A stretch of 64,000 nt of DNA from NCBI GenBank assembly GCA_022508985.1, contig JAFLUA010000004.1:100757-164756 (forward strand), written 5' to 3'. The notes below the pieces were generated by a model that was not told where the DNA came from, did not search any database, and saw nothing but the letters and a program-made list of their open reading frames with translations. The position numbers were made by a program, and so were the translations under genes. This DNA is from Muribaculaceae bacterium. GTDB lineage: Bacteria > Bacteroidota > Bacteroidia > Bacteroidales > Muribaculaceae. Shown piece after piece: positions 9,936 through 18,787 of this stretch (position 1 is its first letter; each line of letters begins with the position of its first letter).

Positions 9936-11315
9936 ATGAGCCTGCGTCAGCAGATAGCGCTAACGGCGAAATTGTCTGCGCCGGCCATTATTGCACAGTT
10001 ATCCACTATCTTGATGCAGTATATCGATGCGTCGATGGTGGGGCGTCTCGGAGCTGAATCTTCGGCCTCTGTTGGGCTTATGAACAGCAGCTTATGGCTT
10101 TTCTGGGGTGTGTGCAGTGCCCTCACAATGGGCTTCTCGGTTCAGGTAGCGCATCGTCTTGGCGCCAAAGACACAAGCGGTGCAAAAGATGTGCTACGGC
10201 AGGGAATAACAGCCTCGTTTATAATCGGTGCGGTCATAGCGACGGTAGGCCTGATGATTTCGGGGAAATTACCATATTGGCTTGGTGGAGAAGGAGAAGT
10301 GGCGCAAGGAGCCTCGCTCTATTTCGCGGTGTTTGTTTTGGCACTGCCGATTCTCACATTGAATTATCTTGCCGGCGGCATGTTGCGTTGTGCGGGTAAT
10401 ATGAAAGTGCCCGGTGTGCTGAATGTGGTGATGTGCCTTCTGGATGTGGTATTTAATTATTTTTTAATATTCCCGACGCGAGACATTGCGATATTTGGCG
10501 TTGATATAACAATGCCGGGGGCCGGATTGGGAATCCTTGGTGCGGCCCTTGGCACAGTTGCCGCCGAGTGTATCATAGCCGCGGCAATGATGTGGTTTTT
10601 GTGCAGAAGGCAATCAGATTTAGCGCTAAAAGGTGTTGAAGCGCGCAAATCGTATATACCGGTGAAGTCGGTTTTGGTAAAGGCTGCGCGAATAGCGATA
10701 CCGATGACAGCCGAACACATAATATTTTGCGGAGCACAAATAACGGTAACGGTCATTGTGGCGCCTTTAGGCGTAATAGCAATTGCCGCCAACGCATTTG
10801 CAGTAACAGCAGAGAGCCTGTGCTATATGCCCGGTTTCGGCATAGGAGAGGCCGCCACCACACTCTGTGGACAGAGCTATGGCGCCGGTCGCTTCGACCT
10901 TGTTAAAAGATTTTGTTATCTTACGACGGGTCTCGGCGTTGCGATAATGACCGTAATGAGCGTAATCATGTATTTGTGTGCTCCATTTATGATGCAGATA
11001 ATGACACCTGTCGCCGAAATAGCTAATCTTGGCACCGAAGTATTGCGTATCGAAGCATGGGCAGAGCCGATGTATGCCGCCTCGATAGTGGCTTATGGAG
11101 CATTTGTTGGTGTTGGTGATACATTGATACCAGCGACTATGAATTTCGGTAGTATATGGCTTGTCCGCATACCTCTTGCGGCCATACTCGCTCCTACTTT
11201 GGGCCTGCGCGGAGTATGGATAGCCATGTGTGCAGAGCTAACCTTCCGCGGGCTCATTTTCTTGTGGCGAATGTACTCGGGTAAGTGGTTAAAGAAAGAA
11301 GCATTGGTGAAATGA
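9936..11315 (+). CDS. MATE family efflux transporter (first of two)
   Basis: About 459 residues from the chosen ATG, which begins MSLRQQIALTAKLSAPAII; the open frame runs back to 9834, but the -7 box at 9884-9891 makes starts before 9900 unlikely (9900 remains possible). About twelve hydrophobic segments in two homologous halves, with the first-helix pattern APAIIAQLSTILMQYIDASMVG typical of MATE/NorM antiporters. Members export organic cations or drugs using a Na+ or H+ gradient; the substrate here cannot be told. The stop overlaps the start of the second MATE gene by ATGA, so the two are translationally coupled. Confidence 0.88.
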   Translation: MSLRQQIALTAKLSAPAIIAQLSTILMQYIDASMVGRLGAESSASVGLMNSSLWLFWGVCSALTMGFSVQVAHRLGAKDTSGAKDVLRQGITASFIIGAVIATVGLMISGKLPYWLGGEGEVAQGASLYFAVFVLALPILTLNYLAGGMLRCAGNMKVPGVLNVVMCLLDVVFNYFLIFPTRDIAIFGVDITMPGAGLGILGAALGTVAAECIIAAAMMWFLCRRQSDLALKGVEARKSYIPVKSVLVKAARIAIPMTAEHIIFCGAQITVTVIVAPLGVIAIAANAFAVTAESLCYMPGFGIGEAATTLCGQSYGAGRFDLVKRFCYLTTGLGVAIMTVMSVIMYLCAPFMMQIMTPVAEIANLGTEVLRIEAWAEPMYAASIVAYGAFVGVGDTLIPATMNFGSIWLVRIPLAAILAPTLGLRGVWIAMCAELTFRGLIFLWRMYSGKWLKKEALVK

Positions 11316-12661
11316 AATCGAATAATACTATCGATATGCTAAACGGGCCATTGCTTGGCCCGATAATAAAATTCGCCTTGCCGTTGATTGCGACCGGGTT
11401 TTTGCAACAGTCGTTTAACTCGGCCGATGCTCTTGTTGTAGGGCGATATTGCCCGTCGAGTGCTCTTGCCGCGGTAGGAAGTAATGGCCCTGTTGTCAAT
11501 CTTATCGTGACATTATTCATGGGTTTGGGCGTTGGCGTAAATGTGGTAATAGCATCGTATATAGGGCGGCGAGATGATGCCGGAGTGCGAAAGGCCGTTG
11601 CCACTACCGGGATAATAGCTCTTGCGTGTGGTTTTATCTTGATGCTTATCGGGCCGTTTGCGTCGCGTTATCTGCTCGAGGTGTTGGGAACGCCTGAAGA
11701 TGTGTTGGATAGTGCCGCAACCTATCTTAAGATTTTCTTCCTCGGGATGCCTTTTTTGATGGTGTATAACTTCGGTGCTGCTATATTGCGTAGCGTAGGC
11801 GATACGGCCCGGCCGTTCTTTATTCTTATAGCAGGATGTGCTACAAACATATTGTTAGATTTATATTTTGTTGCATACCTCAACATGGGCGTCGCCGGCG
11901 CAGCGATAGGAACAATAATAGGAATAGGCGTTAATGCCGCGTTGATATCCTTGATATTGATACGTGAAAAAACGGCAATACGAGTAGTGCCCGCAAAGTT
12001 GAAATTATACGGCAGGGAGTTACGCAACATAGTGAAGATAGGATTCCCGGCCGGATTGCAAGGCCTGGTGTTTTCTTTGTCGAATGTGTTTATTTTGTCG
12101 GCAATAAACTCGTTTGGCTCGGCTGCCAGTGCCGGGTCGGCCGCGGCCCTCAATTATGAATTATACTGCTATTATATTGTTGTCGGTTTTGTACAAGCGA
12201 CAGTAGCCTTTACCAGTCAGAATTATGCGGCAGGCAATTTCGACAGGTGTAAAAAAGTATTTTCGCTGAATATGATTCTTGCGGGCGGAGTGTGTTGCCT
12301 AATGAATGTAGCTGTAGTATGGCAAAAGGGTTTCTTCATAGGCTTGTTTACCGAAGACCCGGCCGTAATCCCGTATGCGTATGATAGATTGACAATAGTA
12401 TTGTTGATGCAGTTTATAGCATGTTCTTACGAAATTGGCGGCGGCGCCATGAGGGCTATGGGCTATTCGATGTTGCCTACAATACTTACTATATTCGGGA
12501 CGTGCATATTCCGGCTCTTGTGGGTGTTTATGCTCCCGGTTGTAGGTGGAACCTTCCGCACACTAATGGCTATTTATCCGATAACGTGGGTGATAACCGG
12601 AGTCTCTGTGGTGTCGGCATATATTGTTGTGCGCAAAAAAGCCTTCAAAATTGTAGGGTGA
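11312..12661 (+). CDS. MATE family efflux transporter (second of two)
   Basis: About 449 residues from the ATG that overlaps the previous stop (ATGA at 11312-11315); the ORF-track start at 11285 is upstream of this and less likely. It opens with MLNGPLLGPIIKFALPLIATG, the usual cytoplasmic start and first helix of the DinF/NorM-like MATE branch, and has about twelve membrane segments. It diverges clearly from its neighbour, so the pair is not a recent duplication. Possible roles are efflux of cationic compounds or cell-wall-related lipids; the substrate is unknown. Confidence 0.88.
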   Translation: MKSNNTIDMLNGPLLGPIIKFALPLIATGFLQQSFNSADALVVGRYCPSSALAAVGSNGPVVNLIVTLFMGLGVGVNVVIASYIGRRDDAGVRKAVATTGIIALACGFILMLIGPFASRYLLEVLGTPEDVLDSAATYLKIFFLGMPFLMVYNFGAAILRSVGDTARPFFILIAGCATNILLDLYFVAYLNMGVAGAAIGTIIGIGVNAALISLILIREKTAIRVVPAKLKLYGRELRNIVKIGFPAGLQGLVFSLSNVFILSAINSFGSAASAGSAAALNYELYCYYIVVGFVQATVAFTSQNYAAGNFDRCKKVFSLNMILAGGVCCLMNVAVVWQKGFFIGLFTEDPAVIPYAYDRLTIVLLMQFIACSYEIGGGAMRAMGYSMLPTILTIFGTCIFRLLWVFMLPVVGGTFRTLMAIYPITWVITGVSVVSAYIVVRKKAFKIVG

Positions 12662-12668
12662 TAGTATA

Positions 12669-12696
12669 TTGTATTCAACCAAAAATTGTAATTTTG
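12669..12696 (+). promoter_or_regulatory. Promoter for the metal permease
   Basis: A -33-like TTG at 12669-12671 and a perfect -7 box TAATTTTG at 12689-12696, spaced 17 bp. Transcription would begin about 12702, just before the ATG at 12714, so the ORF-track start at 12669 lies within the promoter and is rejected. Confidence 0.5.
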
Positions 12697-12713
12697 TAGC
12701 AAAATACAACCAT

Positions 12714-13961
12714 ATGAATTTTACCGATTTTTTCTACTCTCTTGTAAATATTCTCAACGAAATGTCGCCGTATATTTTGCTGGGATTTCTCATAGCAGGC
12801 ATATTGCACGCTTTTGTTGACGCATCTACCATGACGCGCCATTTGTCGGGAAACGGCATTAAGCCGGTCGTAAAAGCCGCTCTTTTCGGCATCCCTCTAC
12901 CCTTGTGCTCGTGTGGAGTGTTGCCTACTGCAGTGTCGTTGCGCCGCCAGGGAGCATCGAAAGCTGCTACCACGTCGTTTTTGATTGCAACACCGCAAAC
13001 AGGAGTTGACTCTATTGCGGCGACATATTCATTGCTTGGTTTGCCATTTGCAATCATACGTCCGTTGGCAGCCCTTGTAGGAGCAGTAGGCGGTGGCCTT
13101 GCGGTAGGAAAGTTTGCACCTGATGCTACTTGCTGTGAATGTGCCGAGCCTGCGGCCACCGATACTCGTCGGCGTACATTCGGCGCCAGGGTAGTTGAAT
13201 CTTTGAGATATGGCTTCATCGAAATGATAGCGAGCGTGGGTAAGTGGCTGGTAATCGGACTTGTAGTGGCCGCTCTCGTCACGGTTTTCGTTCCCGATAG
13301 TTTGTTTGTAGGCCTTAGCAAGTATCCGCTGTTGGCAATGCTTGCAGTGGTGGTCGTTGCCATACCCATGTATATTTGTGCAACAGGGTCGATACCTATA
13401 GCGTTGTCGCTTATGATGAAAGGGCTCTCTCCCGGCATAGCCTTTGTTATGCTGATGGCCGGCCCTGCTGCTAATTTCGCATCGGTTGTAATACTTAATC
13501 GCACGCAAGGCCGCAAAGCAACGGCTATATATATTGCTTCGGTTGTGATAACGGCAATAACCATTGGACTTGTTATCGACTTGCTTTTACCTCGTGCATG
13601 GTTTATACCGCAAACGACGGCAGCCGAGACCTGTTGCCACGTTCACCTCAATATATTTGACACGGTATGCTCAGTTATCCTTGTAGCCTTATTGCTTTAC
13701 TCGGCTTTGAGAGGACGCTTTAGCCACAAACATAAACTTGAAACAAAAGAAAACAGTGATATTATGACACGTACTTATAAGGTTACAGGAATGAATTGCT
13801 CACACTGCAAGGCGACTGTAGAAAAAGCTATTACAGCACTTGAAGGAGTTACGGCTGTAGAGATAAATCTATCGGAAGGGACAGTCCTTGTTGAGGGCGA
13901 CGTCGCGCCTGAAAAAGTGATAGAGGCAGTGCACTGTGCCGGATTTGATTGTGAGGCATAA
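12714..13961 (+). CDS. SO_0444-family Cu/Zn-type metal permease with C-terminal HMA domain
   Basis: About 415 residues from the ATG chosen by its position just after the -7 box. The N-terminal 320 residues are a polytopic permease with the family block PLPLCSCGVLPTAVSLRRQG, as in ArsP/SO_0444-type permeases. The last 70 residues are a heavy-metal-associated domain with MNCSHC. Two further Cys-rich spots lie in loops: TCCECAEPA between the two permease halves and CCHVH before the last helix. Together these suggest export of a soft metal such as Cu, Zn or a metalloid from the cytoplasm. The substrate is inference. There is no metal regulator adjacent. Confidence 0.82.
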   Translation: MNFTDFFYSLVNILNEMSPYILLGFLIAGILHAFVDASTMTRHLSGNGIKPVVKAALFGIPLPLCSCGVLPTAVSLRRQGASKAATTSFLIATPQTGVDSIAATYSLLGLPFAIIRPLAALVGAVGGGLAVGKFAPDATCCECAEPAATDTRRRTFGARVVESLRYGFIEMIASVGKWLVIGLVVAALVTVFVPDSLFVGLSKYPLLAMLAVVVVAIPMYICATGSIPIALSLMMKGLSPGIAFVMLMAGPAANFASVVILNRTQGRKATAIYIASVVITAITIGLVIDLLLPRAWFIPQTTAAETCCHVHLNIFDTVCSVILVALLLYSALRGRFSHKHKLETKENSDIMTRTYKVTGMNCSHCKATVEKAITALEGVTAVEINLSEGTVLVEGDVAPEKVIEAVHCAGFDCEA

Positions 13962-14024
13962 AATAAAAGTAAATTTCCATAAAAAATTACCTTCCGGCAG
14001 GGTATTTATTATGCATAAAATCCG

Positions 14025-14032
14025 TAACTTTG
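14025..14032 (+). promoter_or_regulatory. -7 box for the rseC-rnf operon
   Basis: TAACTTTG is an exact match to TAnnTTTG, 23 bp before the rseC ATG. It lies in the 94-bp gap after the metal permease and is the likely promoter of the whole rseC-rnfBCDGEA run, within which every gap is short or an overlap. Confidence 0.6.
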
Positions 14033-14055
14033 CAATGTAGATTTTTGCATTGTAA

Positions 14056-14490
14056 ATGAGGGAGACAACTATTGTTCACAAAGGAGTTATTGTTGGATAT
14101 GACAACGATGTGCTTCGCGTGAAAATAGAGCCGGCCGACAGCCCCGATGCTTGTTCGGCGTGTGCCTTGGCATTTTCTTGCAAAGGTAGCGGAAAAGACA
14201 CATTGATAGTAGAAACAGCTCTTGAAAAACCATCAAAAGCAGCTAATACGCTTGGCCGTAAAGTGCTTGTTGCGCCGAAAGAAAAGAGTGTACTAAAGGC
14301 TACACTATTACTTTTTATTGTGCCCTTGATCTCATTTATGGTCGTGGCTATATTCGGTACTATGATTGGCATTGCGCAGGGAGTGGTTGGGCTCGCTTCG
14401 ATAGGATCGGCATTATTGGCCTATTTTTCGATATATCAATGGCAACGACGACATCGTAAAACTGAATGGCATATCATAGCGACAGAATAG
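14056..14490 (+). CDS. rseC: RseC family protein (SoxR-reducing/Rnf-associated)
   Basis: 144 residues. The N-terminal cysteine-rich soluble part (CSACALAFSCKG) is followed by two membrane helices (about residues 77-95 and 104-122) and a basic tail. This is the RseC/MucC layout, and in Bacteroidetes the gene is typically the first of the rnf operon. RseC is implicated, with Rnf-type complexes, in reducing the SoxR iron-sulfur cluster in enterobacteria; no SoxR is seen here, so a role in Rnf assembly or maturation is the safer inference. It is 7 bp upstream of rnfB. Confidence 0.85.
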   Translation: MRETTIVHKGVIVGYDNDVLRVKIEPADSPDACSACALAFSCKGSGKDTLIVETALEKPSKAANTLGRKVLVAPKEKSVLKATLLLFIVPLISFMVVAIFGTMIGIAQGVVGLASIGSALLAYFSIYQWQRRHRKTEWHIIATE

Positions 14491-14497
14491 ATTTGAA

Positions 14498-15358
14498 ATG
14501 AATTTATTGCTCGGTTCGATTATCGTTTTGGGCGTCATGGGTTTCATGGGCGCTCTGGTGTTGTATTCCACAGCGAAAAGATTTGCCGTGGAAGAAGACG
14601 CGCGTATCGATGAAATAGTATCGCTATTGCCAGGAGCTAATTGTGGAGGTTGTGGCTTTAAGGGTTGTCGCGATTTTGCCACGCAAAGCGTTGCAAAAGG
14701 TTCGCTCGCCGGGTTTCGCTGTCCTGTTGCTACTAAAGCTGTGCTTGATCAGGTGGCGAAAGTTTTGGGAGTGGAGTCTATCGGCGATGCCGAACGTCAG
14801 GTTGCTGTTTTGCGTTGCAATGGTTCGTGTCATGTTAGAGAACAACAATATGAGTATGAAGGGCCTCAATCGTGTGCTGTTATAGATAATACGGCCGTGG
14901 GAACGAGAGGCTGCTGGTATGGGTGTCTTGGCTGCGGCGATTGTGTCGACGTGTGCAGTTTTAATGCGCTGCGGATAGATAATGACACAAAGTTGCCGGT
15001 TGTAGATGATAAGTTATGCACAGCCTGTGGTGCGTGTGTGGCAGAGTGTCCTCGTCACTTGTTTCAGTTGCGTTCTATAGGAGATAAAAACGAAGGCCGT
15101 AGGGTGTGGGTTGCGTGCTCTAATAAAGAACGTGGAGCGATGGCCCGCAAAGCGTGTGCCGCCGCTTGTATAGCGTGCACAAAGTGTGCGAAGACGTGCC
15201 CGACGGGCGCAATAACAATAAGCGAAAATCTGGCTTATATCGATTATAAACAATGTATTGCATGCGGCGAGTGCGTTGCCGTATGTCCGACGGGAGCGAT
15301 ACTTGCCAATATACCACACCGCGAAGTAAAACTTGAAAAAACAGAATCACAAGCATGA
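14498..15358 (+). CDS. rnfB: Rnf complex subunit B, iron-sulfur protein
   Basis: 286 residues. One N-terminal membrane anchor (residues 3-24) is followed by the 4Fe-4S domain motif CGGCGFKGCRDFA and then several ferredoxin-type CxxCxxCxxxCP clusters (CTACGACVAECP, CTKCAKTCP, CIACGECVAVCP). RnfB accepts electrons from reduced ferredoxin and passes them into the membrane complex. Its stop overlaps the rnfC start (ATGA at 15355). Confidence 0.93.
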   Translation: MNLLLGSIIVLGVMGFMGALVLYSTAKRFAVEEDARIDEIVSLLPGANCGGCGFKGCRDFATQSVAKGSLAGFRCPVATKAVLDQVAKVLGVESIGDAERQVAVLRCNGSCHVREQQYEYEGPQSCAVIDNTAVGTRGCWYGCLGCGDCVDVCSFNALRIDNDTKLPVVDDKLCTACGACVAECPRHLFQLRSIGDKNEGRRVWVACSNKERGAMARKACAAACIACTKCAKTCPTGAITISENLAYIDYKQCIACGECVAVCPTGAILANIPHREVKLEKTESQA

Positions 15359-16683
15359 GGAGCACTTTTAAGATAGGCGGTATTCACCCGCCGGGAAATA
15401 AGATAGCCGATCGCAGTATTGAGCTACTTCCGCTCCCCATGACGGCAACTCTGCCATTGTCGCAACATATCGGAGTGCCTGCCAAGCCTATCGTAGAGAA
15501 AGGCGAACATGTCGACCGAGGCCAGTGCGTGGCTGAAAATTCGGCATATATATCGGCCGGGTTGCATGCTCCTATAAGTGGCACGGTGGCGGCAATAGAG
15601 CCAACGGTACTCCCATCCGGAAAGCTTTGTAACGCAATAATCATAAAGGCTACCCAAGAAGAGCATGATGCCGATACCGCGGTTCGAGAGTTATATTGGG
15701 AAAAGGTAAATTCGCGTATTCCAGAATTTTCGTTGTGCGACCGCTATGATAAGAGCGAGATTATTAAGCTTGTATCGGCCTCGGGTGTCGTAGGTCTTGG
15801 CGGTGCCGCTTTTCCGTCGCATGTCAAACTCGCATCAGAAAAAGTGACAACTATTCCAGAATTACTGATACTTAACGGGTGCGAGTGCGAGCCATACCTA
15901 ATGTGCGATGATGCCTTGATGTGTGCCTATGCCCGAAATATAGCCGTAGGTATAGAGCTGATGATGAAAGCATCTGGTATCAAGAATGCTGTAATAGCTA
16001 TAGAAGACAATAAGTCCGAGGCTATTAAAGCTATCTCGGCTGCAATAGTATCGCGCGAGGGCGTTGCGCTTCGAGTGCTGAAAACCAAATATCCCCAAGG
16101 CGGTGAAAAGCAGTTGGTAGAGGCTGTAACTGGCCGCCGCATCGCCTCGGGAGCATTGCCCATATCGGTAGGTGTGATAGTGCAGAATGTAGCAACGGCC
16201 TTTGCTGTGTGGCAAGCCGTAGCCACCGGCCAGCCGCTTATAGAGAGAGTGGTGACAGTGTCGGGTGATATCCCTGCCGAACAACGCCGTAACTATATGG
16301 TAGCCATCGGCACTCCTTTGGCGGAATTGCCATGCGAGCGTCCTCCGAAATGCAGGTCTTTACTTGGTGGGCCAATGATGGGCTCTCCGGTAGTGCGATA
16401 TGATGCGTCGCTTATGAAAGGGTCTTCGGGGCTAACCATTCTTTCGGGCGAAGGTCGAAAGGCCCCGATGCAGTGCGTGAGGTGTGCGATATGTGTTGAG
16501 GCTTGCCCCATGGGATTGGAGCCCTATTTGCTGTCGACGTATGGCCGATTACGAATGTGTGATGAGGCCCGCGAACACGCCGTAGCCGATTGTATAGAAT
16601 GTGGAATTTGTTCTTATTCATGTCCCTCCAACCGTCCGCTTCTCGATTTCATAAGAGTAGCAAAACAACGTTCACGCAAATGA
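15355..16683 (+). CDS. rnfC: Rnf complex subunit C, NADH-binding iron-sulfur protein
   Basis: 442 residues. The N-terminal FKIGGIHPPGNK is the family signature; the middle shows GLGGAAFPSHVK and LILNGCECEPYL, the NADH/FMN-binding Rossmann-like domain related to NuoF. Two C-terminal 4Fe-4S motifs follow (CVRCAICVEACP and CIECGICSYSCP). RnfC exchanges electrons with NAD+ at the cytoplasmic face. It overlaps both rnfB and rnfD by 4 bp. Length is typical of the short RnfC form. Confidence 0.93.
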   Translation: MRSTFKIGGIHPPGNKIADRSIELLPLPMTATLPLSQHIGVPAKPIVEKGEHVDRGQCVAENSAYISAGLHAPISGTVAAIEPTVLPSGKLCNAIIIKATQEEHDADTAVRELYWEKVNSRIPEFSLCDRYDKSEIIKLVSASGVVGLGGAAFPSHVKLASEKVTTIPELLILNGCECEPYLMCDDALMCAYARNIAVGIELMMKASGIKNAVIAIEDNKSEAIKAISAAIVSREGVALRVLKTKYPQGGEKQLVEAVTGRRIASGALPISVGVIVQNVATAFAVWQAVATGQPLIERVVTVSGDIPAEQRRNYMVAIGTPLAELPCERPPKCRSLLGGPMMGSPVVRYDASLMKGSSGLTILSGEGRKAPMQCVRCAICVEACPMGLEPYLLSTYGRLRMCDEAREHAVADCIECGICSYSCPSNRPLLDFIRVAKQRSRK

Positions 16684-17642
16684 AAGAAAATAACCTAATA
16701 TTCTCTCCGTCGCCGAATATCCATACGTCGCGAACTACCCCCGGAGCTATGAAGCATGTGCTCATAGCGCTTTTACCGGCGATATTTTGCGCACTATACT
16801 TCTTCGGCCTACCGGCATTGTCGTTACTGATTGTAACGGTTGGCGTGAGTATACTCACAGAGTGGCTAATTACAAAATATATGCTTCGACGCCCGGCAAC
16901 AATAGGTGATTGTTCGGCAGCGCTCACCGGAGTATTGCTGGCCTTGAATCTACCCGCCAATTTGCCTTTGTGGATGGGTGCGGTCGGAGCTGTTATAGCG
17001 ATAGGGATTGCCAAGATGGCATTTGGCGGTCTTGGGTGTAATATCTTTAATCCGGCACTTGTCGGACGCGTTTTTTTGCTAATATCCTTCCCTGTAGCCA
17101 TGACGACGTGGCCCTTACCTGATGGCGGCTTTGGCGATGCCGATGGCGCTACGGGTGCTACCTTATTGTCGCTGGTGAAAATGAATGGTGCGGATTTGGA
17201 CTCATTTTCGCGTCTCAGTTTCCTTGTAGGTGATGTTGGCGGTTCGATGGGGGAGGTTAGTGCTATCGCTATTTTGATAGGATTTGCCTATCTTCTTATA
17301 ATGAGAGTTATCCGGTGGTATATCCCGATAGCTGTTGTCCTTGGGCTTGTATTGGTCGATCTTGGATGTGGCTACCCAATCGGAATAGATATAATATCGG
17401 GAGGCCTTTTGTTGGGCGCCGTGTTTATGGCATCCGATTATGTTACATCGCCGATGACGCGTAATGGCATGTTACTATATGGCTTGCTTATAGGCGTTAT
17501 CACGGCGGTAATACGGCGGTGGGGCTCGTATCCCGAAGGTATGTCTTTTGCCATACTCATAATGAATGGTGTGACACCATTGATAAATAGATATATGCGT
17601 CCGGCAAAATTTTCGTCGGTGAAAAAGGAGGTGGATAAATGA
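16680..17642 (+). CDS. rnfD: Rnf complex subunit D, membrane protein
   Basis: About 320 residues from the ATG overlapping the rnfC stop; the ORF-track start at 16590 lies inside rnfC and is rejected. The opening has the RnfD/NqrB family pattern (SPSPNIHTSRTTPGAMK). About nine to ten membrane helices. The periplasmic DGATGATLLS contains the threonine motif to which FMN is covalently attached in this family. Part of the ion-translocating core. It overlaps rnfG by ATGA at 17639. Confidence 0.92.
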   Translation: MKENNLIFSPSPNIHTSRTTPGAMKHVLIALLPAIFCALYFFGLPALSLLIVTVGVSILTEWLITKYMLRRPATIGDCSAALTGVLLALNLPANLPLWMGAVGAVIAIGIAKMAFGGLGCNIFNPALVGRVFLLISFPVAMTTWPLPDGGFGDADGATGATLLSLVKMNGADLDSFSRLSFLVGDVGGSMGEVSAIAILIGFAYLLIMRVIRWYIPIAVVLGLVLVDLGCGYPIGIDIISGGLLLGAVFMASDYVTSPMTRNGMLLYGLLIGVITAVIRRWGSYPEGMSFAILIMNGVTPLINRYMRPAKFSSVKKEVDK

Positions 17643-18205
17643 AATCGACACTCCGAAATATGGTATTTTCTTTGACGGGGCTTACGCTCTTTGTCGGAGT
17701 AGCCCTTGCCGTGGTGAGTCTCATTACGGCACAACCGATAGCGGATGCCGGTAGAAAGGCGCGTATTGCTGCTATGTCGGATATCTTGCCGCGATTTGAT
17801 AATGATATATTGTCGGAAGTTATCGAATGTGAAGATGGCATTTTTCTCTATCCGGCAACACTCGAAGGAGTCGCCGTAGGAGCGGCTGTCGAGACTTACT
17901 CCGACGATGGTTTCTCGGGCAGATTTTCGCTTATCGTAGGATTTGATAGCTCAGGCGTGCTGAAAGGCTATCGGGTGCTCGAACATGCCGAGACCCCGGG
18001 GCTTGGCGCCAAGATGAGCGACTGGTTCTCAATGGCAGGTTCGCGCCACTGTGTGCTTGGCACCGTCGGCGCTTTGTCGCTTAGTGCTGATGGCGGCGAT
18101 ATAGATGCCATAACGGGTGCCACGATAACATCACGAGCTTTTATTGGGGCAGTGAATAAAGCGCGACAGGCTTTTGATAACTATAATACGGGTGCAAATG
18201 AATAA
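17639..18205 (+). CDS. rnfG: Rnf complex subunit G, FMN-binding protein
   Basis: 188 residues. One N-terminal membrane helix (about 9-30) and a periplasmic FMN-binding domain. The motif DAITGATITSRA near the C-terminus is the S/TGATxT site to which FMN is covalently linked in RnfG/NqrC, and GLGAKMSDW is the conserved block before it. It carries electrons on the outer face of the complex. The stop overlaps the rnfE start by 8 bp. Confidence 0.92.
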   Translation: MKSTLRNMVFSLTGLTLFVGVALAVVSLITAQPIADAGRKARIAAMSDILPRFDNDILSEVIECEDGIFLYPATLEGVAVGAAVETYSDDGFSGRFSLIVGFDSSGVLKGYRVLEHAETPGLGAKMSDWFSMAGSRHCVLGTVGALSLSADGGDIDAITGATITSRAFIGAVNKARQAFDNYNTGANE

Positions 18206-18785
18206 TGCTCTGAATACTATCTACGATGGACTTGTTAGACGAAACCCCACTTTCGTCCTTGTCCTTGGCATGTGTCCCACCTTAGGCACAACCTCATCGG
18301 CCTTTACAGGGCTTTCGATGGGCCTTGCCACTTTGCTTGTTTTGATGTGCTCAAATGCTGCTATTTCGGTTCTTAAGAGTCTGATTCCCGATAAGGTGCG
18401 TATACCAGCCTATATAGTGGTAATAGCTTCGTTCGTCACTATAGTTCAGATGGTGATGCAGGCGTGGATGCCGGGCCTGTATTCAGCCTTAGGTATTTTC
18501 ATTCCCCTCATAGTGGTAAATTGTATTTTATTGGGTAGAGCCGAGGCTTATGCATCGAAAAATAATGTGTTGTTATCGATATGTGATGGTGTAGGAATAG
18601 GCTTGGGCTTTACATGTGCGCTCACGTTGATAGGAATTGTGCGCGAAGTGTTAGGCACCGGTGCTGTTTTCGGGATACAGGTTTATGATTCCGATTTCGG
18701 TGCACTTCTTTTTGTACTTGCTCCCGGAGCGTTTATTGTCCTCGGGCTACTTATAGCCTTGTTTAACCGTATAAACGTAAAATAG
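18198..18785 (+). CDS. rnfE: Rnf complex subunit E, membrane protein
   Basis: 195 residues from the ATG at 18198, which gives the canonical RnfE opening (NPTFVLVLGMCPTLGTTS); the ORF-track start at 18174 is deeper in rnfG and less likely. Six membrane helices, with the conserved Cys of GMCP and the paired motif VNCILLGRAEA. RnfE and RnfA are inverted-topology partners that coordinate an intramembrane iron-sulfur centre in this complex family. Confidence 0.92.
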   Translation: MNNALNTIYDGLVRRNPTFVLVLGMCPTLGTTSSAFTGLSMGLATLLVLMCSNAAISVLKSLIPDKVRIPAYIVVIASFVTIVQMVMQAWMPGLYSALGIFIPLIVVNCILLGRAEAYASKNNVLLSICDGVGIGLGFTCALTLIGIVREVLGTGAVFGIQVYDSDFGALLFVLAPGAFIVLGLLIALFNRINVK

Positions 18786-18787
18786 CG

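Noticed and set aside
12734-13564. 276-residue minus-strand ORF opposite the metal permease
   Set aside because: Antisense to a clear membrane transporter; no family features and no promoter.
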